Origin: Chanos chanos
Lineage: Eukaryota; Chordata; Actinopteri; Gonorynchiformes; Chanidae
Reading direction: 5' to 3'
Length of the DNA stretch: 64,000 bases
Assembly (NCBI RefSeq): GCF_902362185.1
Contig: NC_044507.1
Location: 8,519,811-8,583,810, forward strand
Every line of letters starts with the position of its first letter. Position 1 is the first letter of the stretch. The notes under the pieces are model-generated. The model worked only from the letters and a program-made list of their open reading frames with translations, did not search any database and was not told the origin of the DNA. The position numbers were made by a program, and so were the translations under genes. Positions 53,457-63,910 of the stretch are shown here, piece by piece.

Positions 53457-54126
53457 TAGATGACAGAAACAGTCATGTAACAAATCATGTGGCTTTATTT
53501 CTAGAAAAAAAACCTCAATGCGGAAGCAACATTCTTAGCTTTTGGTAACTGTTTACTCTTCAAAATTCAATAATACTGCCCGTCTATTTGGTTTACTGTT
53601 CACATCACTGATATGTAGTGAAGTGAACTCAATTTTTGCATCGCTGCATATAAATTTCAAGTAAACCTGTTGTTTAGCAATTGACTTAGAATGAAGGTAA
53701 GTAAGTTTTTGTTTTTTTCAACCAAGTTTCATGAGACATCAGACACGTAACTGTGTGAAGGTATTATTCAGTCAATGTAGTTAAAAGCTTGTTAACACTT
53801 CCCATCTGTAACTCCTTACAGGATAGGTGCCTCACTGTTTATGAAGAGACTCCCTTACAGCCTCTCTCTATATTTATGAACAGACTCCCCCACAGTCAGA
53901 TGAATCCATATTAATGCTTCAGTGGTAAATGATATCTCTGGTACTGCCTATAGCTGTCCTAATGTGCCTGATCAAAGTGGGTACTCAGTTGTTGAAGGTC
54001 AGTTTTAAACTGTGCACCCAAAAACAGTGATCATAAGCCAGAATTTGAGACTGTCATATATCTTGCATTAGGAAACCTACTAAACAAATAGGTCATAAAA
54101 TAAGAATAACAAACTTGAAAGGTGGC
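53457..54126. other. Spacer between tnni2 copies 2 and 3
   Basis: AT-rich non-coding DNA; no gene or repeat family recognised. Confidence 0.5.
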
Positions 54127-54263
54127 TTATTTATAAGGGGGGGGGGGGGGGTGGGTTGTGGGTAGAGTTTCAGAAGTGTGCTGATCAGTTGGTCTGAGCA
54201 GCCCTCCAATGCCATAAAGAGAAACGTAGAGTTTTGCTGAGCCATCATAGAATAGCATTAAAA
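54127..54263 (+). promoter_or_regulatory. tnni2 promoter module 3
   Basis: MEF2 site TTATTTATAA at 54,127-54,136, CCATAAAGAGAA at 54,212-54,223 (85 bp on), and a weak TATA-like TTAAAA at 54,258 (46 bp further). Fifteen consecutive G residues (54,137-54,151) abut the MEF2 site. Confidence 0.7.
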
Positions 54264-54287
54264 CCCTCATTGCATTTCAGTTGCTGT

Positions 54288-54330
54288 GGCAGTCTCAAAA
54301 GTGTATTCTCCTTGTTGCCTTCTCCAACAG
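54288..54330 (+). other. tnni2: Non-coding exon 1 of tnni2 copy 3
   Basis: Estimated from the TATA-like element to the GTGAGCG donor at 54,331; spliced to the exon starting at 56,701. Confidence 0.5.
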
Positions 54331-54638
54331 GTGAGCGCTTATTTGCTGTTTCTCCTGACTGTTTGAGTCTTTGCATAAGCATCATTGGAATCCTTTGGAT
54401 TTTGCAGAATTTACCTATGGACTTAGGACAATCACCTTCTCGTGGGATCAGTTGTGATGTATCACTTTATATTTTATTTCTTAGTATATAACTGGACTTT
54501 ATTTTATAACAATACACCATGAAAAAAAAGACATTACTATACTGACCTACACATACATTCGGTAATGCAATTTTCTTTTTCTCTTATTTCTCGTTTCAGG
54601 CACGTATTATTCAACAAGAATAATAGTACTTTAAGAAC

Positions 54639-54696
54639 ATACTTTGCTAGTGTCTCATACTTTGCTAGTGTGTCAAACTTTGCTAGTGTGTCAAGT
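54639..54696. repeat. Three copies of an 18-19 bp tandem repeat
   Basis: Unit ACTTTGCTAGTGTGTCA with small variations, in intron 1 of tnni2 copy 3. Confidence 0.75.
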
Positions 54697-55651
54697 TAGA
54701 ATTGTTTAGAAAACTCAATCTTTTGTTCTCATGTACTACATGTATAAATGAAGACTATAGAAGTTTTGCAGTTTTAATAACACTTGTTTGGAAAATACTG
54801 TCATATTTTAATGAAAACAGAAATTTCAGAAATTTTATTTAGCACAGCTAAATAGAATATATCATAGGTTACAGATGTTTAGCCATCACAATCTTCAAAG
54901 CAGCTAAGGGCATCCCAAAACTGTGACCTTGACTTTCAAAAGTAGCTGTACGATATCAGTACTTGATATGTGAACTGATGATTTGGCGTTCTGTAAGCAA
55001 ATCTCTTTGGTAACAGCTCATTTAGAAGGTTACTTGGCTGCTTCTTGGCGGCTTTTTGTGTAAGCTAGTGTAAAGTTTGCTTACAGTGTTTACTTGATTT
55101 GTGGTATTTTGCGGAAAACGTACCTACAAGAGTTTCTTAAGGATTACATAATAATTGATCTTTGGTCAACTGTGCGGAAACTTTAAAACAAATCACTACA
55201 TTTCTTCTTATCTTGCCTACAGATTATGAATTTATTGTCACACTTTCAATCTTTTGTTTTGCAGAACTACCTTAATAGTGAAGTGGACAAACAAGTAATA
55301 TAGGTGGATGTATTTAGGTGGAAAAGCTTTTAAAGATCTGTGCATAGGTGTTGAAAATATGACAGAAATAGCCAGTAAACTGTAGTCCCTGACTACAGGT
55401 ACAAGAGACTGTGGGGAATATTTGAGGACATTTTATGCTGTTGTGCTTAGCATTTTCTAAACTGTGTCAAACCCTTTCCATAGAGACAGAGGTTTATGTC
55501 GTCAATGCACAGATCATACTTAGACTGGTTAAGACAGGGGGAAAAACTTATTTATTCCTGTCACTGCTGGGCTTGGTCTTCTCAGTGATGCTGATGAATC
55601 TCAAATGGCAGGGTAGGCAGCACATACTGTGGTGCTGGGTTATAAATGACT

Positions 55652-55879
55652 TCATGAGGACAAGCTTATCATTAATGGGCTCTTGAGGACAGCTGGCTTC
55701 TTATATATGCAATCCCCAAATTTAGAAGTAGTTTTCTTCTCCTGGTACAGCAAGGCTCTCTTGAGGTTGTGTATATCATCTTCCTTAAAAATCACAAGCC
55801 GCTTGGCCAGCTGAGGACACTTAAATCCTTTATGATGCTCCAAGGACAAGCACCTATGGGCTACATACCAAAGCAGTTC
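55652..55879 (-). pseudogene. Unidentified protein-like frame, antisense in tnni2 intron 1
   Basis: A 75-codon minus-strand frame opens directly after a strong acceptor (polypyrimidine tract and TTTCAG at 55,880-55,881). It reads ELLWYVAHRCLSLEHHKG, then KCPQLAKRLVIFKEDD, and ends in a stop. Its composition looks like a globular protein, not simple repeat translation, but I cannot name a family. It could be an exon of a nested gene, a retrocopy fragment or chance. No donor or partner exon was found. Confidence 0.3.
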
Positions 55880-55959
55880 CTGAAATAGGCAAAAAAAGAC
55901 TCATTAACACCTCTGGTTGAATTGCCACTGGAATCCTTTATTTCAAGCAGCAGCAGTGA

Positions 55960-56130
55960 CTTAAGAGACAAACAGCCCGCAGAGCAGGTAGCGGTGAGTT
56001 TTAATCCTTAGCAAGACAACTTCTCAGCAATATTCTCTTGAGCAAGACACTCCCAAGGCTACTTTAGAGATACACAACATTTTGTTTCTAGGTTGTTTGT
56101 GAAAAAGTGCCAACTAAATGAATAGATATG
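55960..56130 (+). mobile_element. Possible degraded SINE/LINE tail
   Basis: TTGAGCAAGACACTCCCAAG and, about 80 bp on, AAAAAGTGCCAACTAAATGA resemble the order of motifs in common fish SINE/LINE ends (GAGCAAGACACC, then AAAGTGTCTGCTAAATGA). Heavily decayed; the family is not assignable. Confidence 0.35.
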
Positions 56131-56725
56131 CATGAATTTCTTGCCTGCTTAAAATCCTTAGCATCAGCATCTAACAGGAGGCTAAAATCCTGGAAGTGAA
56201 TTAATTGTGGTAGCTTTCCTAAATGACTTTCATATGGTACCCTGTCTTTACCAGTGTTTTAAAGAGAAATGTTGTGGTAGAATCTAATTTAGAGTGACAC
56301 TTGATGAAAGACAGCTGGAACTCAACCTCAAAGGACCCCTACATGAGGACTGCTGATGCTGTGTTTACTTCATCAGTGCTAAATATCAATTCTTGCACTA
56401 AAGCAATAAGAAAGGGAACAAAGATTAACTGAGCTCTTTAATTTACATGCACGAAAACACATATTCAGAATTGTTGACTGAACAGACAAAATTGAAATTT
56501 ATAGAGGAATCCTCCAATAATTAAGGGACAAACAGCCATTCTTCCACTGAACAATTCTGGTTGGGTTAAACAGTGTTAGTATTTGCATAATTCTTCAGAA
56601 GAAAAGTTTTCAAACCTCAGTCTCCATAAACTCTTTGTTACTTGTTTAATGGCATCAATATTGCTAATTTGGCTTTTATTTATGTCATTTCTTTTCACAG
56701 AGCCTGAAACCAACAAGAAGTCAAG

Positions 56726-59225
56726 ATGTCTGAGTAAGTCTTTAGTGTATATACTTTTATGTTTATAATGTTAAATGGACTTTCTGTTGTTCCAATAACT
56801 CCAAGATTCTACCGTTTCTAGCTAGAAAAATAATAAATAATGTGTCTTAGTGAGCAATCCCAAGTGATTCTAACGCATTGCATCCTTACAGACCAGTTGG
56901 ATGGTTGCGTTACTAACACTTCAGTGTTATGAGCTGACAGGTATTTGCTAATTAGTCAATAAGCCTACAGATTATATTGAAGAATGACTATAAATTTATG
57001 TTAGATACTACATGTACAAAATGTACTGTCCATGAGAATTCCCTTCAGTTGCAGCTAGTCTTGTGCATGACATTTCCACTCTGCCTGTGGTGCTGTGTGA
57101 ATTAACATGATGTTTGAAATCAGATTAGGTTTGTGTGAGAATGCTCTGATGCCCCACTCAGGAGAAAACCCTCCAGTGCATGTCATGGAGTCTTATATGA
57201 CAATAATATTCCTTGCATACTTTCTCCAGGAAAAAGTTGTCATCGAGTCGAAAGTATCATCTCAAGGTAAATGATTATGCTGGATTTTAGCGAAAACAAT
57301 TGTTTTGATTTTCTTTCCCCCCAAGAGCTTTAGTCTGGTTCAGTTACCACAGTCCACAGTTTGTGTAGTGATAATGTGATATCATATTCTTCTGTGAGGG
57401 ATAAAACGGTTTACAAAATAAATGAACAAACAAATAAAATACATAATATATCAAATTAAATGGTAGGAGTGGAAAGAAAATAAAGGAAGAACTAATTGAA
57501 CTAATTTAAGCCTTCATTCATTTATTCTTTTATTTGCATGTTTTTTATTAGATTCCACAGTCATTTGTGCTACCGATTTTCTTGAAAGACATGTAAGGAA
57601 AGGGTGATGAGAATTTTACTTTAATTACTTATTTTAAAAATGCTTACGGAAAAGACAGTAGAGGCATCAATTTCCCTCTCCTTTGATTCAGAGGAGGCAT
57701 TGGTCAGTTCGGCTGTTGGGATGCTTTTAGCATTAGTCATGGGGGGTGGGCTGACTGTAGATCATAATGTGGATGACAGCTGGCTTAGCTGGAAACTTTA
57801 GAGTCTTACTAAGGGTTTTTCTCGTGCTAAAAATGAGATATTGTGTTTATGTAAAAAATGAGATATTGTAACTGAACTGAAGCTGGAAATGCACAAGATG
57901 ATAAATCAGTTTTTATATCTAATACTATTTATGTCCAGTTTTTCTTACCAAGAGATGAGCATGCTTCAAATTGTAGGCAAGCTCAGATTAAACAAGAGTG
58001 CACAGGAGATCCTCTGCAGTTTGTCACTGACACTTTGTGAAACTGAAACATGGATGATGTGATAAATCAATCAAGAAATACATACATATAAAGTTATTGA
58101 GTTTCTTTCTTTTATATATTCATAACTTATTATTTGAATTGCTGTGGTTTTCTTCATGGTTCATGAATGTATCTTGTTATGCAGAGCTTGATGCTTTCGA
58201 TTGCTAAAGGTCTGCTTGATGCTGAAGCTAAGGCAGCTGAGCAAGAGAGAAAAGATTACATGGCTCAGAACTGTCCACCACTGGAGGTGTCTGGATCTTT
58301 GGCTGACTTGCAGGTGTTACATCAACTTATTTATCATCTTTTATCGTCTGTGTTTTATTATTAGGGTCCTCGTCCTTGTCAAAGTAACTGAGAATTAGGC
58401 TGTTGTTTTGTGCTTGAATTCTAAAGTGAATGGCCCCATTTTCACAGCTCTGATTATAACCATACCAATATGGAAATGTATTTTTATGGATGTGAACCAC
58501 AGGAGCTCTGCAAGAAACTTCAGGCAAAGATTGATGTAGTTGATGAGGAAAGATATGACTTGGCTGCCAAAGTTACAAAGAGTGATAAGGAGGTAAAGCC
58601 AGTTTCATTTATACACCTGTAAGAAAATTATATTTCTCTCCATTTCATACAATTAACAATCATATTCACATCGTTCAAGATTGATGACCTCAAGATCAAA
58701 GTCCAGGATCTGAAGGGCAAGTTCAAGAAGCCAGTATTGAGGAAAGTGCGTATGTCAGCTGACCAAATGCTTCAGGCCCTGCTCGGCTCCAAGCACAAAG
58801 TCTCTCTGGATCTAAGAGCCAACCTGAAACAAGTGAAGAAAGAGGCCAAAGAGGAGGTCAGTGTTTGTGAAATTACCCATTAGATTCATTTTAAAAAACC
58901 CTGAAATTCACTCATGTTTTCTCATGTTTTTGTCTCTATGTCTGTGCCCCCCCCCCATATCAAATGAGATGTCGTAACATTCCAAGTTGGTTGTTACTGA
59001 AGGAGCTTTGAACTGAGTGTCTCAGTGATTTGAGTTACCTGAAGCATGGCTAGATGACAAAACTTCTAAAACCCATTTAGCCATTTTTTGTCAGTGTTGT
59101 GAGAATTTCTGTTGATGATTTATTTACTTTCCACTCAGGTTGCAGATGTCGGTGACTGGCGTAAGAACATTGAGGACAAGGCTGGCATGGATGGCAGGAA
59201 GAAGATGTTTGAGGCAGAGGCTTAA
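56726..59225 (+). CDS. tnni2: Troponin I, fast skeletal type (tandem copy 3)
   Basis: Third complete copy. Exons are 56,726-56,733, 57,230-57,266, 58,185-58,313, 58,503-58,592, 58,680-58,856 and 59,139-59,225, giving 175 aa. It starts [15 protein letters not shown], with [19 protein letters not shown] in the inhibitory/switch region and Ser at the human Cys133 position. The last exon is 87 nt rather than 96. The joint reads KEAKEE-VADVGDW where copies 1 and 2 have [16 protein letters not shown], a net loss of three residues in the linker before the conserved tail. Frame and splice sites are intact, so it looks functional. It shares more residues and 3' UTR sequence with copy 1 than with copy 2. 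Confidence 0.95.
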
Positions 59226-59316
59226 ATTCTGTGTCTCTGTTCCTCAAGATTATTCTGAGATGCTACTCTGGCATCTCAGAAACCATTTGCTACTTGCAAT
59301 TTGCTTAAAGACTTCA

Positions 59317-59322
59317 AATAAA
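59317..59322 (+). other. Poly(A) signal, tnni2 copy 3
   Basis: AATAAA about 92 bp after the stop. A second one at 59,448, in GTGAATAAATGATTTGAAAG, matches the context of the copy 1 signal. Confidence 0.6.
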
Positions 59323-59459
59323 ATGTTCACACATGTTACCCCCTCTGAAAACATGTAAGGTGCTTCCTATTTTATAGTGGAAACACTAGGAGCCTACAAT
59401 TTTGATATCTGGGAGTTGTGCCAGGACATAATGTACTTCCACAGTGTGAATAAATGATT

Positions 59460-60507
59460 TGAAAGAAATTTACCTGTAGAAATTGGTTTGTATTTCTTTA
59501 TGGTCTGGCTCATAACACCCTTCACAGATATTGGTGATAAATTAAAATAATAAATGCATGAAGTCTGCATGAATTTTCTAGCACTCAGTCAAAAATATGG
59601 GAAATAAAATGTAAGAAACATATATTTTTGGTAGTTGGCTAAAAGTGGTAATAATGTGATTAATATCATTTTCATTTACTCATTACAAGACATAGTGTGA
59701 TGATGTCTCTGATTTTACATATATCAGTTATGTCCACATGATAGATTTTTTTGTGACAGCATGCATTATCAAATCTCCTCATTAGTGGTTCATTATGATT
59801 GTATGTTCCCTTTACTGATATATCATCGACCCTTAACACTGAATTCACCAGTCGGGCATTCTTCTGAATATTTGTTAAAGTGAGAATATTTGTGAAACAT
59901 TTTAGCTTTTCAAATCCAGGCCAACCGAAAAGGATTTTCCAACATGACCACAAGTGATATATCAACAGATGGTTTTAATGGGTGTGTTTTGTGACTGGGC
60001 TTCTTCTGTGAAAGGTAAGTTAATTGTCTTCTCTGTATCCTCTCTCTGTTTCCGTATTAAAACAAAAACAGAACATAATGTAACATATACAAATGTTCAT
60101 TAGTTTGAGATAATGGGATCAAAAAAGTTAGTGTATGAACATTTTGATTTTACATTTCCTGGTTAGGTCTGTACTATTTTAAATGTATTGTTCAACCATT
60201 CTGAAATGTTCTCTGGTGTATGCTGCTTTCCAGGTTTGATGATGCACTTACACCAAATGGTAAAAATGTGAGGCAGTTTAGAAGCTGAGGCAGTTTGAAG
60301 GGAGACTCTAAAGAAACACTGACACCCACTGGTCTGCTTTGGAATCAAAGGTATGCCACTGTTCACACAGTCCACCAGTTCAACACTTCTCCATTTTGTT
60401 TCCATATAACAATTATTTCCTTGTCCTTCTAAGATATCTGCAATCAGAACAAACACAGGTCTTACAGCAGCACAAAATGTAAACCAAAGCACAATTATTT
60501 CTTAAGC
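59460..60507. other. Spacer after tnni2 copy 3
   Basis: AT-rich non-coding DNA leading to the transposon fossils; no gene recognised. Confidence 0.5.
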
Positions 60508-60515
60508 GTTATAAG

Positions 60516-61059
60516 CAGTGTTGGGGAGCAGTGAACTACATGTAATTAAATTAGTAATTTAACTACATTTTGCAATAGCTTTGTGGTAGTTCAACTACGT
60601 TCATATTTGTATAGTGATTCAAGTACGTAAATTACTTTTTTGCCGTTTTTTGTGTAGTTAACTACTGAAACTACATATAGTTTTGGGCCATAAAAAACTA
60701 ACATTCCTTGCACCTTCCCATGAATAGTGGGGTATTCTATTATTTTGCTTTATGTATGACCTGTGAACAAGTGGGCACTTTTTGCAATAAACTCAATTGA
60801 GTGGAATTTTTTTGCTGACATGTAACTTTTTTGTATTATATTTTGTTACAGTTAAGTCATGTACATGTACATGTGCATTGTCAATTTGATATATATATAT
60901 TTTTTTTGACAGAGTAGTTTGAACTACTTTTTCTAAGTAGCTTTAGTTAACCAAACTAGATTTCTCCCCAGGGTAGCTTTGCTGTAGTTCAGCTTCTTCC
61001 AGTGCAAAGTAATTGGTAGCTTGCAAAGCTTTGCTTTCAAAGTGGCTTCCCCATCACTG
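60516..61059. mobile_element. hAT-type non-autonomous element, about 544 bp
   Basis: Starts CAGTGTTGGGGAGC and ends with the inverted counterpart GCTTCCCCATCACTG. Flanks are GTTATAAG (60,508-60,515) and GGTATAAG (61,060-61,067), an 8-bp target duplication with one difference. The 8-bp duplication and CAGTG ends fit hAT. The interior is AT-rich with no transposase ORF. CAGTGTTGGG-type termini are very common in fish genomes. Confidence 0.75.
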
Positions 61060-61074
61060 GGTATAAGAATGATC

Positions 61075-62341
61075 GGTACCACTTAACAATAAGACTACCC
61101 TTATAAAGGATTCATAAATGGCTTACAATTAGGCTATTAAATGGATTGTAACACTTTATAAATAATCAATAAACACTTATAAACAAGTTACACCACAGTT
61201 TTCATACATCGATGCAGGCTCACTATTTCGCAAGATCAAGTTACTGCTGCACTTTTCATCTATCTATTGTTTTAAATCTTAGATCTTGCTAGTTGTTTAG
61301 CAATACTTTATGTTGTCCCTTTATCAGTGAGCATGTTAAACTGTCAGCTTCATCTCATTTTTATGACCATTTTTTTTTCGTTACTAACATTAATAAATGC
61401 CGAAAGGGAGCCTTATTGTAAAGTGTGAAACATATCACCATTTACTAATGAGTTACTAACATTTATAACTGCCAGAAGGGAGCCTTACTGTAAAGTGTAA
61501 AACACATCAACATTTACTAATGAGTTGCTGGGTTTTTCTCTGGAGTGATAACACTTCCTTTCATTTTGAAACAGTGCAAACCAGGATATAACATACTTAC
61601 CATGCTGACATGGTTGGAGGGAAGTACTTCATTCGTGCGGACAATAACATTTATGGTACATCGATAACATTAAATTATCACAAGAATTAACAACACAACA
61701 CAAAGACTACATGATGAACAATACACATACACTTCTACTACACACAATGGGAAACATAAACTGAACAATAACAAACTGAGGCTAAACAACAGTCTATGGC
61801 CCCAAGGCATACTGGGAAGCTCTGTACATCTACCCCCCAACACGCATCATTGTATACCTCTTTTATATGATAGCATATGTCATATCAAAACCTTTGATGA
61901 TAATGTGGACGGCTGCTGATAGCATGCTGAAAATATCAAGGTAAACAATATTTCCAAAGCCTTAGCGTATGAATCTCGTAATTTGATATAAAAATTTAAT
62001 ATGCAATAATTTGACATGCCAAATAAAACTTTTTGACTATTAAGATATGCAAATGGTGGTTAAATGCGAGTAATTTATTAACAAATATCTGATGGGGCTG
62101 ACAGTTATAAATGCTGGCTGATGGAGAGGACAAAGTAAGCTAACAATGAGATTGGAGGCTTAACAGTACAGATAAATGTGGGATCACTATTTGGCAAACA
62201 ACAGGTGACTGTTGTGCTTTTTATCTAACAGTTTATAACAGCTTATTAATGATTTATAAAGTGTTCACACCCTAATTAATAAACTAATTATAAACCATTC
62301 ACAAACCCTTTATAAGGGTAGTCTTATTGTAAAGTGGTACC
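61075..62341. mobile_element. DNA element with long inverted repeats, 1.27 kb
   Basis: The left end GGTACCACTTAACAATAAGA and the reverse complement of the right end GGTACCACTTTACAATAAGA agree for about 38 bp almost perfectly (through ACTACCCTTATAAAGG). Weaker similarity extends further inward. No transposase frame is present and no clear target duplication was found, so the superfamily is left open. Inside lie two 72-bp tandem units (61,381-61,524) that carry a related GAGCCTTATTGTAAAGTGT motif. It lies 15 bp from the hAT element. Confidence 0.7.
61381..61524. repeat. Two 72-bp tandem units inside the long-TIR element
   Basis: Unit 1 is 61,381-61,452 and unit 2 is 61,453-61,524. Both begin TTACTAACAT and end TTTACTAATGAG. 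Confidence 0.75.
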
Positions 62342-62855
62342 ACTAGTCTCACAGCTAATAATAGTTTACACCATTATGATGTGATTTACAAACAGTGAGA
62401 ACAAATTCTTGTAATGGATAACTTTTTAATGTGATCAAAACATATTCAGATATGTGTCTTGTGTATCCTGTATGTGTATCCTCAAATGTATTTATCTGTT
62501 GTAATTTACAGCTATAAACTCCAGATATTTCAGATGGATTATGCTAATTCAGACCAAAGTAAGGCCATGGTGGCATACAGACACATATATATCCAGTGTC
62601 AAGAAAGTAATGGTCTCAGGGTGTCTCATACTATGAAGTGTTGTAAGGCTTCCATGTTGTTGGTTTATTACAATGAATACGTATTAGTATAATGTATTCT
62701 AGCAGATCAGGTTGAGGCCTTTGACGCTTCCAGAATATGAAACACCATTACACCATCACATTCATTTTTGGAGTATCGACAAGTCACCATATTTTATTCC
62801 ATGAAGATTCTGGTTCTGTTTTAGGGGCATCTGGAAATTTTGTGTGTGTGTGTGT

Positions 62856-62991
62856 CTATTTTAAGAAAAAATATTGGCATAGATTAGAAGCTGAGGATAT
62901 TTAAGGCCACTGGCAGGCTAACAGTGTTTGGAACCATTACCATAAAGAGGAGGAGATATTTAGTGTTGCTGGTTGATGCCAGCCTTATATA
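62856..62991 (+). promoter_or_regulatory. tnni2 promoter module 4 (gene beyond right edge)
   Basis: CCATAAAGAGGA (62,940-62,951, 11 of 12 bases) is followed 46 bp on by TATATA (62,986). A MEF2-like CTATTTTAAG at 62,856, with one mismatch, sits 84 bp upstream, where the other modules have theirs. By analogy it drives a further tnni2 gene. Confidence 0.65.
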
Positions 62992-63019
62992 CCGTTCTTC
63001 ATCAACATCACAGTCCCAC

Positions 63020-63084
63020 TTGTTGGTTTACTTCTGCCATTCTTCTCTTAAGCCTGTCCTGTCAGAAATCTCAGCTTCTCATTG
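63020..63084 (+). other. tnni2: Probable non-coding exon 1 of a fourth tnni2 gene
   Basis: Estimated from the TATA element to the GTGAGAA donor at 63,085. All coding exons would lie past the right edge; positions 63,085-64,000 would be its first intron and show no coding exon. Confidence 0.5.
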
Positions 63085-63439
63085 GTGAGAACTCTGCTCT
63101 TCCAATTTCTATGTGATTGTCTGTTCTGCTTTAGCATATTGCTGTCCCTTTTCAGTAAAAAGGAGCAATATAGCCACTGCTCCACCTTTTTACTGTCAAT
63201 TTCTGCAGAAAAAAAATATGGTTTAAGAATTCATTTGCTGAGATTACATTAATGTAGATTTTAAAATGCATATTGTGTTGAAAATGGGTTTGAATTTTTA
63301 CTATATGAAATTCAGAAATTTTGAATTAGTCTTTGACAGAAAATATCATTAGCCTCAAACTTCCAGTGTGAATTCCATTCAGTTTTGAACTGACTAAACA
63401 ACCCCTGTTGACACTGTTGTATGGTGTTTAATTGGAATT

Positions 63440-63500
63440 GTGAACAAAAACGAATAAGCAAGCAAGCAAGCAAACAAACAAACAAACAAACAAATAAATA
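63440..63500. repeat. AAGC/AAAC/AAAT tetranucleotide microsatellite
   Basis: AAGC units pass into AAAC and then AAAT units. Confidence 0.85.
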
Positions 63501-63599
63501 TGAAAATGGAAACAAAAGAAGCACACCAAATCTTGGTATGATATCATTTGGCTTCAGAAATTCTTGCATGTATTTGATGGCTACATTTTACAGATAATT

Positions 63600-63910
63600 T
63601 TCTTGGTCTATAAATGGTGTTCATGAGTTAGATTTTATGGCATATGAGGTTATAATGGCACATGATTAGCATCACAGTGGTATGTGAAATTGTTAATTAT
63701 ATTTGAGCATGATTGTAATTTTAGGTTATATGAAATTGTAAGAAAGGTGTGATATTATAATGGTATATGAGCATCTCTGTAATGGTATGTGCAATTGTAA
63801 TTGCATTTTGTACATGAAGAGTGTTGTAATGGCATATGAGATCATAATAGTATATGAGTACCACTGCAGTGATATTTTAGAATAAAATTGTATATGAATC
63901 ATATAAAGGT
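63600..63910. repeat. Degenerate tandem repeat built on TATAATGGTATATGAG
   Basis: Imperfect units of roughly 25-45 bp containing AATGGYATATGAG or close variants recur through this stretch. It lies in the predicted first intron of the fourth tnni2 gene. Confidence 0.5.
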
